This document shows positions 22,786-35,169 of a DNA stretch of 64,000 bases, in pieces. A model generated the notes under the pieces. It was not told the origin of the DNA. It made no database searches and saw only the letters and a program-made list of their open reading frames with translations. This DNA comes from Rhabdornis inornatus (taxonomy: Eukaryota; Chordata; Aves; Passeriformes; Rhabdornithidae). Made by a program: the position numbers and the translations under genes. The stretch lies in the NCBI GenBank assembly GCA_013397075.1, contig VWZS01003954.1:248001-312000 (forward strand), in the 5' to 3' direction. Each line of letters starts with the position of its first letter. The first letter of the stretch is position 1.

Positions 22786-25767
22786 CTATCTTTTTGAAAG
22801 CTGGCTGAACTCAGAAGTTTCAGTGTGCCAGTGACCAACAGAGCAGCACATGCCAGATTGTGAAGCTCTTCCACTTGTGAACAAATACTCACACAAGAGG
22901 TTACACTGAAGGCAGCAGAGATTCACACAACTTTTGGCTATTGTGAGTAAGGAGACCAGAGTCTGGTCCTGCATTACTGCTGATGTTAGATCAATGTTAG
23001 CAAAGAAATATGGCTAATCAGAACCAAAGAACTGTTATATTACAAAAAACCAAAAAAACAACTATTTAATGACAGCTAAAATTTTGAAAGAAATTAAACA
23101 AGTGATACAGGAAAAAAAAGGATAACTTTACATACCTAACAAACAACTGCAAGAGGTATAATTATATAGGAGGTTTAATAGTATAAAAACTCTGACGTTC
23201 TGTTAGAATTAATTGATGTAAAGCACCAGTGTGGATTTTCCCCTCCCTCTCTTGCTGATGTTTGTAATTCAGATGAATGAAAGGAGCCTGATTGCTAATT
23301 AGGAAAAGTTCAATAGGTTCCATTTTCTGAGAGAGTTGTGCTTCTAGAAATTCTTTGCAGCCAGTTCCTCATATCCCAGCTCTGACAAAATTCCCACCAA
23401 AACTCAGCATTAACATGCTCAAGGTTATATCTTGTCTTTGTTACCTGTCTTTGCCTTTGGGGTCGCTTAAGATTGCCTGTATCTGAAATGAATTTATTCC
23501 TTTCAAATAAGAAGTTTGTTTCTTTGAAGCTGCAGTGAGAAGGGGGATATATATAGTAAATCACAATACGCTACACATAGCATAAAATCACCCAGCACAT
23601 GCTAAAAGAACTGTCTGTAAACTGCAAAGCTCAGCCTGAGACTTAAAGCTTACCGAGTCTGGGTAGCGTCAGAGCTGAGAGGACTGATTCGGTGTTGTGT
23701 TGCTGTTAAGCGTTGTGCAGGAGGCTCAGCCTGGGGAAAATTCAGGAACAGCTAATCTCAGCTCCTCCTTCCATGAGCAAATTGCCTAGTACACAAGGGA
23801 GGCCTGTGGGATGACATCTCTGAATTTTCTTGTGCAGGTTTCCAGGGCAGCACGGGACAGTGGCATGCAGCTGCCCCAGCACAGGGCTGCACACTCTGGC
23901 TGGTTCTCTCCCTGTTTCACGGGAGCCGAGGTCTTCTCATCATCCATGCTGCAGACATGTTAATTAATCCTCACACTCCCTGCTCCACAGGAAAAAAACA
24001 AGCAAGACATTATTCCATTTTTCTTTCTGGCCTCCTCTCAAGCATATATCTGTGTCTATTTTGTGTATGTATTAAAGAGCAAGCCTGGCTGCTCTTTGCA
24101 GATCCATGCCCATAATGATTATTGCTAACACACATTTGCCCCTAATCTTGGAATTGCATTAGAAGGTTACTGTGACTTTATCTCACATAGCGACATAAAG
24201 TAATCATATTGTGGACTTAGATCCACTCCAGGTTGCTCTTAAGGACCACTTCTAGTCAAGCAGATCTCTGGAGTTTATGGATGTAAGTAGTTTTCTTCAG
24301 TAAGAAGCAGACGCTGGAGGATGAGAAACTCTGATCCCTGGGAAGCAAATTCAGGATATTTGCTGAAAGGAGAGCTGCTGGTTTGCCATGTTTGGTTTTC
24401 AGTGTCCTACTGAGGCAATAAATGTTCAGGACTCCTGGCACCATTATGTGATGCTGTGGCTTGAAGTTACTGTATCAGTAGCCACGCAAGGCGTCTGAAA
24501 AGGATAACACAAAAGAGCTTTGCTTCAAGCAGGGAAAAGGATAAAAAGTAGAAAGAATTAAAATCTGCCATCCTGCTCTCAAGTTTTCCAGAAACTGGTG
24601 AGGCAAAACACAGTGGCAAAATATACAGCAGCTGTTAGCTCTGGGTGTGAGCAGGAGCTGAATCTGAGCACAGACCTTCGTGTTGCTGTGTGCATGGTGG
24701 TCCTACTTCGTCTGCACCAAGGCAGGGGGGCTTGCTGATGCTCCTGCATCTCTGACTGACTGACACTGCAGCTGCTTCTTCAGGCATCAGAGGAAGCTTG
24801 TGACTGTTTTCACAGGTCAGAGATTGTTATTAAATGAATTTTTCCCTGCATGGTTCAGGAAATGTATGGATATTAAGCACCTAAATATTGTCCAGTATAT
24901 GCTGAAGTAGAGGTTGTAATCTGTAAAATAAGCTAATCTAAACCTTTCCTATCCCATCAGCAATGTGTTTTCTTTGCAGGTCTCACTTCATGTAGTTCAG
25001 GGGCAAAATGTACTGTTTATACAAATGGGCTTTATAGGAAAAGAAGGAAGGTCTGTCACTGTCCAAGCATGTACACATGAATAATCCATATTGTCCATGA
25101 TTCATCTTTAGCTGTGAATGCTGCTAGCTAGACACCATTATTTGGATTAATACATACTGTTCATGGATGCAGATCTAGTGTATGTGGGAATGATAGGTGC
25201 TGTTGTAAGCAACAGCTTTTTTTGTACTTGTTGCACTGCTTTGCAGTTCATCTGGAGTCTGCTGAGACCTTTGTGTAATATCCTGAGTCATTGAAATAGA
25301 AGCAGTTTTGGGTATAGATTCCCACTGTGTGGATGAAGCCCTCTTCTGACTCCCAAGTCTGCTAGAAGGAATAACACATCAGGTAATCTGTACATCACTT
25401 GTCTAGAGCTGGAGTAATGCTTCCCTTCTGTGTTAAGTATACGGGGACCGCTAAGCTTAGAATAAAGAGAGAGATGCAATTATAGCTGACATGACTAACA
25501 CTAGAAAATTATTCTTGAGACTTTCCCTTGCTAAAAATTATAAAAAAAACCCTCAGGCCCTTGAGACAAACACTTTGATGTAGCTTGGAAAATAACAGAA
25601 AATCTGCTCTCAGTGCTGGGCATTCCATCAAAAGTTCATAAGTTAATAAGACTCAAGAAAGCATTACTGTAAGCAGTATTTCAGTTTTGGGCCTTAAATG
25701 AAGCATGTATTTTCCATAATGAAAGAAATTCATGCCTGGGATTTAAAGAAAATGTGAAGAAGGTTGT

Positions 25768-25817
25768 GGGAATAGGGCATAGTAGGAAAAATTTCCCTAT
25801 TATGCCCTGTGCTTCCC
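25768..25817. repeat. Imperfect 50-base hairpin
   Basis: The left arm GGGCATAGTAGGAAA (from 25775) pairs with TTTCCCTATTATGCCC, leaving a very short A-rich loop, one bulged C and one G-T wobble. Pairing extends outward with GGGAA and TTCCC after an internal bulge. The shape resembles a short precursor-type stem-loop or a decayed miniature inverted-repeat element. I recognise no known microRNA in it. Transcription is not shown. Confidence 0.55.
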
Positions 25818-28800
25818 TGCATATTTACCACAAACATCAACAATAACACACAAGATGCTGAATTTGTCTTTCAGCAGCTGTGGAAGGTGTTTAGTCTGGG
25901 GTGGTGATTTATGGTTATCCTGATTAATAATATGGACCATGGGCTGAGGGCAGTGAGTAGTGAATGGTCCTTGGCACACTGAGGGCAAACAATGAATATA
26001 CAGCTCAAGCCATGTATTTTTCCCCTCAGAAACAGGGTGTTTCCCCCTCTGTTCCCAATTAATAGCAATCCTTCCTTAAGAACTTTCTTGTTCTCATGGA
26101 AGAACGGAGTTCATAGATTTCATCTTCTTTTTTGTTGTTTATTTTAGGATTTTGGATGACTCCACTGTTGTGCTACTGAATCAATCACACTGTTTAGAGT
26201 GGACAGCCTCATAACATCCTGTGCAATGAGGGAAACTATTTTATGAATATGGAATCAGAAGCAGGGCAGGAATTTGCAGTTAGATTGTTAGAAAAAGGTA
26301 TCTGGAACATCCTATTTTGAAATTGGATTGGTTTTCCTTGCATTGGTTTATCCTGCTTAGTTATGGAGAAGACAATAATCTATTAACTCTATGGAAATCT
26401 TGCCAGAATTTCTAAAGATCTGTAGAGCATACTTCAACATGTTCCTGACGATTTAATCTCTGCTTCAGCCAGACAAGCTTGTCCTATATTTTCAACTAAT
26501 TTACAAGAGAACTGCATTTGCGATGAAATCTTTTTTATTGAATTGCCACTAAATCTATGTTTTTCAGAACAATAATATGTGAGCTTTCTTCTCCATAAGT
26601 CAGTAGGTAATAATACCAAAATGTGGAGATTAAATGATTGTTACTGGCACAACCAGACACCTCTTTCCGGGTAGTGTAGGCAAAAGATAACATTGATACT
26701 GAAACTGAGTTTAGGTTCACCATCAAATATTCTAGAAATCCTTTTTCTTTTTCAAAATCAAGAACTGAGAAATTTCATCTGTCTGAGAAAATGCTTGTGA
26801 ATATGTTACTGTGTGTTGTTTGGAAGTTTGTGTCTTAACCCTGAAAAATGGCAGTGAATGATCCATACATGTGTAAATAAATTCTAGATCTACACAGTCT
26901 TGGGATAAAACACTGCTATTACAAGCTGCTTTATTACTTTTAAATTAACTTTCTCAGCTACTTAATCAAATGCTATTTCTAGCCTTGGAACAGGATAGGG
27001 GCTGGTGGAGGTTCACATTTATTCAACAGATCTAGCTTTTGTGTTTTTCTAGATGAAAAATTAGTCTGACTTCTGCAGTGCTTTGGTGACTGTAGTGATC
27101 CAAATATAGTTTCCTGAATTCAGAGGACCTTGTTTTCCTTAATGCTCTTCTTTTTTTGAGTCTTTATGGACTCATCTATCCATAATCTGTCCTACAGGTG
27201 TTCAGCTGCACTCCCATCTGTAGAAAGACCACAGAAGGATTTGCATTGAGCTGGTCTACATCTTACCCATTCACAGTGTGCTAGAGAGCATCCTTAAGAA
27301 GTACACTGACTGGTATCTACACCTGATATTTGAATTAGTGTAAATGAGCTTTCAAAAGCATCAGCAATGCTTTAAGATTCCAGCACTCAGAATGTTATTC
27401 TGGCTTTTTATACCAGGGACATCTCTAACGTGAAAATGAGAAAGTATTCATGTTACGCAGCCACTCAAAAGGAGTGGTGTAAAAAACAAGGGTGTGATAC
27501 ACATCTGCTTTTGTTTGATTTTGGCCAATGTTTTGTCTTGCATCCCAGCCTTCTGACACATGTCGCTACTCACATGTGCATAGCACTACGGCTAGGGCAT
27601 AACTGCATCCTTCATTACATTAATCCTGATGTTTATATCTGACAAAGCTGGAAACCTCTTCCAAATTATGTTGCATCATGTATATTTGAGACTTTTTTTC
27701 CTTCACATTGTTCCAACGTTATTTGCATAGTTCAATATCTGAGCTGCAGAAGCAAGTAGAAGCTTGGTCTCCACATATGTCTCAGTGTCTGCTGGCTGCA
27801 GCCCCAACAGGTGAGTAAAGCAAAGAGAGTTCTATCGGAAATCTGTTATGGAAGTTTATGACTATTTTCGTATCTTTTATATAAAAAAATCTTGGTTATT
27901 AAACAGATACCTTTTATTTAAATATTTCTAAAACTAAGAATCCTGCTAAGTTTAGATGCTTCAGAGATGAAACATGTCTGTTACTTTAACTACTATGAGC
28001 TCTTTTAGGTAAAATTTTTGTGTTCGAGCATTTTCCAGTATTTGATTCCAGTAAAGGAATTTTTTTGTAAAGAAACCAGCACTTTAAAGCTCATCTGAAA
28101 ATTTGTGTGAATGGGCTCACTAAAAAAGTAAATCTCCTTGAAAGTATTGATGTGTGAAATCTGTTGCTTAGATATATTTATTTATGTTGATTCAAGATTT
28201 GCTTGGAATGGAAATGAAATATTTGAAAAATGTTAACTAAATAAAAACCAGCATTTTGTCAGAAGTATGAATTTCTTCTGATCACACAACAATAATAATG
28301 CATTTAAAGTTTGTTCTTCAATGGCTTTACCCCTTGGGGCCAAGGAAACGTGTCCTGTGGTCTATTGTATGTCAAGGACAAACAGTTGAAAATGTTGTCT
28401 TGGTCTGCTTGAGCCTGTTTCAGAAAAAGAGTGAGAAATCTATGTCTCAGCTACTGGTTCTTTGAACAAAAGAGTAGAGAAAATATGCTTAAATTGAAGT
28501 GCTCAGCAGTTGTTATGGTGACACATTAAACTAGTCAATTTGGGCTTGGATCCAACAAGAGTTAAAGATGTAAGGATGGTAAGCTCCCATTTTGGAGCAC
28601 TTCAAATCAAGCTTTCTGTGATTTGTAGTGGAGAAATATCCTTACAATAAGGATGGGAATTTTCACAGTAAAGCACAATACAAAATCTATGTTGAAGTCA
28701 CTCATAGGATAGGTAATGCCAAATTTCAGATGCTTGTGCAAATTTAGTTCCCTTCCTTTGATGTGCTCTTTGTATGTTTTCCTTTATAGGATCACACTCA

Positions 28801-29018
28801 CCTCATGTAGCAGTTATGCAAAAATTGTTAAATGAGTGATTGAAGTGCTCCAAGGAAAGATGTCTCTTCCACTACAGCAAGAATAGTGCAGGATGGGACC
28901 AAAGAGTGCCTAAACAGTACAGATAGAGCAATCTGCCTTGCACCCTTTTGAGAAAGTTTCTCTGTGGCAGAGCTGCTGAGTGCATAGAATCACCAGTAGC
29001 ATCTCTGTGACCATAAGA

Positions 29019-29047
29019 CGTGTATGTGTGTGTGCAGGTGTGTATAC
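29019..29047 (+). repeat. TG-rich microsatellite-like patch
   Basis: GTGTATGTGTGTGTGCAGGTGTGTATAC, a short interrupted TG repeat. No other feature is evident. Confidence 0.65.
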
Positions 29048-29133
29048 ATGAATGTCTATTTCTGCTAGTAAATTTTCAGTGTAAGGTGCATGAGACACGA
29101 GGTAATGTTGCAGGCTGGTGTTTTTTTGAGAGT

Positions 29134-29154
29134 ACTGATACTGAGAGTATCAGT
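29134..29154. repeat. Short perfect inverted repeat
   Basis: CTGATACT and AGTATCAG pair across a GAG loop, with one more A-T pair outside, giving a 9-bp stem. Probably coincidental. Confidence 0.6.
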
Positions 29155-30152
29155 TGCATGCCTATATGTGAGCATGTACCACATGGTTTGCTGGGAACCA
29201 AGCTTGTCACAGTGAAGAGTAGGTCCTGGACTAAACTATCTCTGAAACTGCACCCATCTTTTGCCTTGGGGAGCATATTTTTTTCACCTGAAAAGTAAAA
29301 CAACATGTGAACACCATGGATAATCATGACTAAGTGATTTGAGCAATCCTCTGCAATCCTGTGAGACCAATTCTTATTTCTCATTTCTGGTCTGAATGAA
29401 CTGCCCCAGTGAGTTGGATATATCTCCTTTGACTGGAAAAATCTGTTATCTTAGAAATGAACTTTTACACAACTGGAGCCACCTCTAAAAATGTGGTTGT
29501 TGAAAGCAATGGTAAAATAACTGAGGAATATTCACACCAAAAACTGTAAGCTGCTCAAGAGCAGCAGGAATCCTGTAAGTTGCTCCATGTGCTATGCCAT
29601 AAACCTTAGGACCATTAGTGTCTGACCCTACAGTATTACTTCACTAAGCATCATCCTTATGAAATTGCCATAGAAATAATATGGTACTGACTCAGGAGAT
29701 ACTGGCAGTGGAGTGTCTTTGCCATTACTTGTGCTGTAACCCCTGTGTGGATGAGCAGGGGATTTAAATACTTTTATAGGGCATCCTCATGGTAAAAGCA
29801 TTTCCATGCAGCAAGTACATGAGTTAAAAGTGATAAAATATGAAGTGGAATGCAAAGGGAATCCTTGCAGCTCCCAAGTACAGCACAGTCCACACAGGGA
29901 GAAAATGTATTAGAATTTCAGATCCTAAGGGAGTCAGTTCTGGTAAAGCAAAAGACACATGGCTTTGGTTTTGTAATTCTGGCAGTTATAATTTAGATCC
30001 TAGAATATACTGGCCATAATTTCTGTCTTAAATAGAATATTTTGGGGCAAAAAGAGTGTGGTTACATGGTATGTCTGAAAGTTGAACTGCTGTCAAAGAA
30101 AGAGGGAGATTGAAAAAGCAGACACTCCTGCAGCCGCATCCTTGACTTTGAC

Positions 30153-30830
30153 GAATCACAGAATGAGCTGAGTTGGAAGGGACCCACAAGGATCATCAAG
30201 TCCAACTCCCGGCCCTTCACAGCAGCACTCCCAAAAATCACACCATGTGCCTCAGAGTGTTTTCCCAATGCTTCTTGGACTCTGTCAGGTTTGGTGCTGT
30301 GACTGCTTCCCTAGGGACCCAGGGCACTGCTGATTCATATTCAACTTTCCCTCGACCAGGACCCCCAGGTCCCTTTCCATGGCATTGTTTCTCAGCCTCT
30401 TATTCCCCAGCCTGTCCGTACATCTGGGTGCCTTGTCCCAGGTGCAGAATCTGGCACTTTCCCTTGTTGAACTTCATGTGTTTGGTGATTGCCCAGCCCT
30501 CTCATTTGTTGAGGTCTCAACCCTCTGAGCCCAACCTGTGAGCCAGTCTCACCCATTACATGATGTGTTTATTCAGCCGTGTGCTACACATTTTGTTCAG
30601 AAGGATCTTGTGAGAGACACTACCAAAAACTTTGCTGAATTCCAAAAAGATTACATCAACTGGTTTCAACATCATCAACAATTAGGTGGGTTACCTTGTC
30701 ATAAAAGGAAATCTGGCTTGATAAGCAGGAATTTCCCCTCATGAAGCCATGGTGGTTCAAAACTGATAACACTCCAGCCCAAACACATGTGATGTCCTCA
30801 GTTAGCTTCATCAAATCATCTCTTTTGAGG
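30153..30830 (-). mobile_element. CR1 LINE with decayed reverse-transcriptase end and internal deletion
   Basis: This is the longest CR1 copy here. On the minus strand the 3' end reads into GAATCACAG-type tail sequence at 30153. Translating the minus strand upstream of the tail gives recognisable CR1 ORF2 residues: 'EFSKVFGSVSHKILLNK' at about 30600-30660, then 'MKFNKGKCQILHLG' at about 30435-30480, then 'ERDLGVLVEGKLNM' at about 30330-30370. In intact CR1 proteins roughly 90 residues, including the catalytic YxDD palm motif, separate the first two blocks; here only about 25-40 codons with stops lie between them. The element is therefore internally deleted, frame-broken and inactive. Its 5' edge near 30830 is approximate. 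Confidence 0.92.
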
Positions 30831-31355
30831 TCGTATTAAAACACCTGAGAATGTGTACCCATGGCTGAGCAGGAATCAGTGCTCTCCTCTGTTCATACAG
30901 GGCAGGAGAGAAAGAGGACAAAGAAAGAACCTGAGTGCTGGCTCTCTGCTGCAGCTCTCTGAGACCAAAGGGAAGGGACAGGACATGGAAAGGGTCGCAG
31001 TAAAGAAAAGGACTCAGCCTAAGATCCAGCATCTGGCAGAAAGCCCAAGTTTCAGATTTGTGAGAAACTGTCTGGGGGAGAGAAATATCTTTACACTAGA
31101 TGTGAAACAGGAGGGCTGGAGGGAGGTTTGGAGAGGAGCCCAAGAATGAGCACAGCCTGCTGCAGTCAACAGCTCTGGTCAGGGCCTCCCTTTTTCCACA
31201 TGAAACTACTTCTATTGTCATTGAGTCTTAAAAAGTCATTGTGTATCTGGATGTGCACATGTGTGTACGCATGTATTTGCAAAAGTGACATGTTTAGCTT
31301 CATATGTGACAACATGCCTTTGGCAGAGTCAATGTAAAAATTAACTTGTTCTGTG

Positions 31356-31382
31356 CTTTTCTTTCCTTTTTTTTTTTCTTTT
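31356..31382 (+). repeat. Polypyrimidine run
   Basis: A T-rich pyrimidine tract containing a long oligo-T. Low-complexity sequence. Confidence 0.7.
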
Positions 31383-31508
31383 GAGGAAGGATAAAACAAA
31401 ACCAGATTGAGCTTTTACACTTAAAGCCCTAAGAAAATCATAAAAGTGAATTATGGGGTGAGAATTACTCTTTAAAGGAAAGCTTTACACTGGAGTAAAC
31501 TTGGAACA

Positions 31509-31549
31509 TTTATACATAAAATATTACATATAATATTTATGTGTATAAA
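31509..31549. repeat. AT-rich imperfect hairpin
   Basis: Arms TTTATACATAAAATATTA and TAATATTTATGTGTATAAA pair almost throughout, leaving a 4-base loop. AT-rich inverted repeats of this kind can arise from slippage or template switching. No transposon ends were recognised. Confidence 0.65.
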
Positions 31550-34500
31550 ATCTGCTGAACTGGCCATTTTCTGACTATTATATAAACTTCATGCATTTGA
31601 GAAAGCAGACTTCCTTTCACAAAAACCAATTTGTTCTAGCTTCTAGCTTCTATTATAAAGTAATAATCCCTGAGTATCCACACTTGATTTTGAAATCAAG
31701 ACAGCTATTGTAATAAGCTGTCTCCTCTGTGTGCTATTTGGTTGAGTAATTTGTCTTTTGTAGATTGAGCATAAAGTGCATTGGTCTAGCAAGCTAAAAG
31801 CATGATGTAAATAAGGAGAAGGAAGAAGATGAGGCTGAGAAAGGAGCACATACTCCAAACAAAGAACACAGTTTTGGGGTGCAGAACTCTTCAAACCCAC
31901 TCTATTATCCAAGTTTAGCTTGGTGAGGGAGTCTGGGTGTGGGCAGATATACAGATAGTGAGTTCCAAATGTCAGTCTTCGTGATAAAAGGCGAAGCCCA
32001 GTGTCTAGTCAGCCTTCGAGATACCTCAAAAAAGGAAGTGGTTGAGGGTCCTCAGGGAAGGCAGCAAGCAGCAGCATGGAGGGGGTGACCAGAGAAGCAC
32101 TGGGAAACCTCCCACAGGAGAGGCCCCCGGGGCTGCCAGCTGTGCCCCACCCTCCCAGGGATGTCCCAGAGGAGTGGTGAGTGGCAGCCAAGTACCTCAA
32201 TATGACCTCGTGGAGAAGAAGGATCTCCTTGGAGACAGTGGATTGACTTTCCAAAGTAACTGGGCTCATGCAAGCGCAGGACACAAAATAAGTGAATGGA
32301 CCTAAGCAGATAAATGTCCTCTACTGTCCCTACAAGGAAGAAATGATAGACAATGAAAGAAAATGCAAGAAAGTTATTAATGCTTTCACCCAATTACACC
32401 TAGATGTGACAAGGTCTTACAAAAGTCAGTGCAATGCAGAATAGCCTGCAAATGCATTTGTCTGGGACAAGTAGGCATTTCTTATCCTGTCTGTAAAAAT
32501 GTTTGCTATTTTTGCAGGTTGTCTAGTATTGATCTACTCCACAGTAATCCACGTGAGTTCTCTTCCTGCAAATCCCTGTTTGAAAGTTATTACTTGTTCT
32601 TGCAGAAATTATTGCAAAAATATCTAAAAAGCAGGTGAAGAACAGAGCCTGTTCACAGAATTTTAATCTGTAGAACTGTTAATTCTTTTCTTAGTTGAAG
32701 CTGGGACAGAAACAAAGCATTTCAGTGCCCTCAGAGAAATCCAGCATGTATGATCTGCTCTAATTTCCTGCCAGGGCAAAGCTGTGGTTATGAAGTAATC
32801 ACTGATCTGATCCCATAGCAGTTTTTCCTAAGTCAAAACACTGTGTTTTCTTCTCATTTGTTAAGTATTGCATTGTTTTAAAGAGTTTCAAAATGCCCTT
32901 TCCACAAAAAGCATCAAGACTGGTTTAACAGAATCAAGGTCTATACCCTGGAATGACAGGAAGAAAATAAATGAAACATTTAATTGAATTGCAGATGTTA
33001 TGTCTAGGGGAATAACATACTTTGAAAGTAATTGAGTAATTTGCCATTTACACTAAGCAGAGATTTTTAAAACAGAATACTTATGGACAATGCAACTATG
33101 CAGAATGCAAACAATGTATTGAATGTTTCCAGTCGTATCGAGGAATACACGTTTTTCTTAGACTTCAGAACTTAATGGTATCAGTGAAAATAAAATAAAA
33201 TATATAATTATATCACTGAAGTCATCAGAAGAATGTAGAAGAAGCTCATTCTTCTTCCTGAGAGACATCTATAATAAATCATTAGTGGTATATTAAAAAA
33301 TAGGCTGTAGTCATGGGAATAAGTGCTTTTCCTATTCAACAAAGGAATAAAATTTGAAGACATTAAATTATGATCTATATCAATCCAATTGTGTGCTTAT
33401 TTAGTCAAAATAGGAAAACATCAAAATAGTCTGTATGATGTTGTTCAGTTCCTTGAACTTCACAGAATTTTAAGCATTTGTTGGATAAAAAAAGAGAAGA
33501 TAATTTTTTGTAGTATTTGTAATATAGAAACTATAACATATATTTTCTAATTTTCTAACACAAGCAGTTACTCTGAACGCTGAAAAGTGATGATTGTGTG
33601 GAGTTAGAAATACATTATCAAATTTTAACTTCTCAGGTAGGAAGAAATACAGACTTGTAGATGTTATATTAAACCATTCATCTTATCATTCATTTACATT
33701 TCTGCTTGCAGCACAGAAGTCTGAATAACGAAGAAGATTTTCATTAAATCAAAGGACAAAGCATGACAATTTAATGACCTGATATAAAACCTCATATATT
33801 TCCATTGGCCCCAGGAATTTTCTTGAAAGGAAAACATTGTGAGTTAGACTTTCTGGTCTATGTGGGCTTGGGCAGCCTGATCCCAAGAGACAAGACTAGA
33901 AATCAGGCTTTGTTCCCTATTGGCACTCGAACCCCACCCAAATCGCCTTAATTCTGCATCCAATAGATACTGCAATTATATTAATTAGGCAAACATCCCA
34001 AATAGATTTTTAAAGTTTTCTTCTTTGATAAACAGTGGTACAGCCTTGCTTAGGCAGTTACATTTTCATTGAAAATCAATGTGGCAAGTCTTGGTCTTCC
34101 CTGGTTTTGAAAACAAAGCAAATTATTATTTATCTCCTCTTTCCTGTTCACAGAGAAACTCTCACTATGATTTAATTCTAGCTTGGGCTGATAGCACACC
34201 AATCTTCTTGACACACTAAGGGGAAAAGGTATTTGGATCACTGTTATGGCTTGGCAGGAGCTATTGATGTGATGCCTGCATTTTGTCAGATGGCTCGGGA
34301 CATTCCACAGCCAATACTCAAAGCCCTAGTTCAGACGGATTTCCAATCCCTGATAAGTGTGAAGTTCACGAGAAGTCAGCCACCCTACATCTTCTGCATC
34401 TGGTGGCTTTGTCAAAGCTTCCATGGCATATTCTGGCGGTCAGAGCTCTGCTTCAACACAGACATCATTATAACAGTGTGAGTGGTGAACTGGTGGACAA

Positions 34501-34634
34501 TTCAACTACCCTTCTCTTATCAAAAAGCAGGCTGAGGCCCCTTACTAGATGTGGTGTAGTAGCTGAACCTGATGTAGAAAATTGTTGCAGTTTATGTTTA
34601 ATTTGGTTGATATTCAGTTGTATTGTTCCCTTAT

Positions 34635-35169
34635 TGTAATGGTTTTTCCCTCAGTTGTACCCCTGTGTTGTTATAGAATGGTTTCTCCCTTTCCTGCCTT
34701 TACCCCTGTCCTTCACCCTAAACCCTGCCCTTACAGTTGTCAATCCCTCCTGGCCCCGCCCATTCATCCAGAACATTCTGTAGCAATCATTCCCTCCTCG
34801 GTTTACTATTCGTTATTTTGTATGAATCCCCGCCTAAGTTACTCCCTATTGGTTATGTGAGACTGTAATCCCACCTTATGTTACACCCCTTGTTGCCCCT
34901 CATTGGCTGAAGCTTTGTACCCTCCCATGGCGGAGGTCCCGTATTTAAGTTGCTGTAAGCCTGTTCTCCCTGCTTTTCTGGGTTCCTTCCTTCACTGTGC
35001 AGTTGTCTTCCCTCCCAATAAACCCTGTTCCCAGAACCTAGAAAGGTCTCCTCCTCGATCCTTTACTTCCCCTCGGATACGGAGACGGCCGTGATAAGGG
35101 TGGAGAGCCCTAGCTGTACTCCTGCTTCATGGAAGCTGGGAGACAGCCCACTCTTGACACCGGCAGCCA
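34635..35169 (+). mobile_element. Solo LTR of an endogenous retrovirus, probably ERVK-like
   Basis: The likely start is TGTAATGGTTTTTCCC. Promoter-type features follow in the right order: CTCATTGGCTGAAG (inverted CCAAT box) at about 34898, a TATA-like GTATTTAAG near 34941, and an AATAAA polyadenylation signal at about 35018 followed by a U5-like stretch. The CCAAT, TATA and poly(A) order fixes the plus orientation. The 5' end shows an internal near-duplication: TGTAATGGTTTTTCCC with TTGTACCCCTG after it, then ATAGAATGGTTTCTCCC with TTTACCCCTG after it. The right edge is uncertain: GGCAGCCA at 35169 and a later TGTCA at about 35219 are both possible. No flanking target duplication matched. No gag, pol or env sequence is adjacent, so it appears to be a solo LTR. 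The ERVK class is an impression from songbird repeats. Confidence 0.7.

Larger units (their letters stand above)
22786..30152. other. Long non-coding stretch
   Basis: No exon or assignable repeat was found in about 7.4 kb. ORFs are short and unremarkable. Structured items are a 50-base imperfect hairpin at 25768-25817, a TG-rich patch at 29019-29047 and a short hairpin at 29134-29154. Confidence 0.5.
30831..34634. other. Non-coding DNA, AT-rich from about 32.8 kb
   Basis: No exon or known repeat could be assigned. ORFs at 30.85-31.15 kb and 32.0-32.4 kb have no recognisable content. A pyrimidine run lies at 31356-31382 and a long AT-rich hairpin at 31509-31549. The block at about 32880-33850 is AT-rich and repeat-free and could hold conserved non-coding sequence, but this cannot be tested here. 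The origin of about 34240-34634, just before the LTR, is unclear. Confidence 0.5.

Noticed and set aside
33850..33960. Possible CR1 fragment (TTGGGCAGCCTGATCC)
   Set aside because: Only one short block resembles CR1 and the neighbouring blocks do not follow in order.
34635..34879. Alternative short LTR ending at an exact CCTTAT repeat of the left flank
   Set aside because: The six-base match (near 34629-34634 and about 34874-34879) would cut off the CCAAT, TATA and poly(A) signals that clearly belong to the LTR, so it is probably chance.
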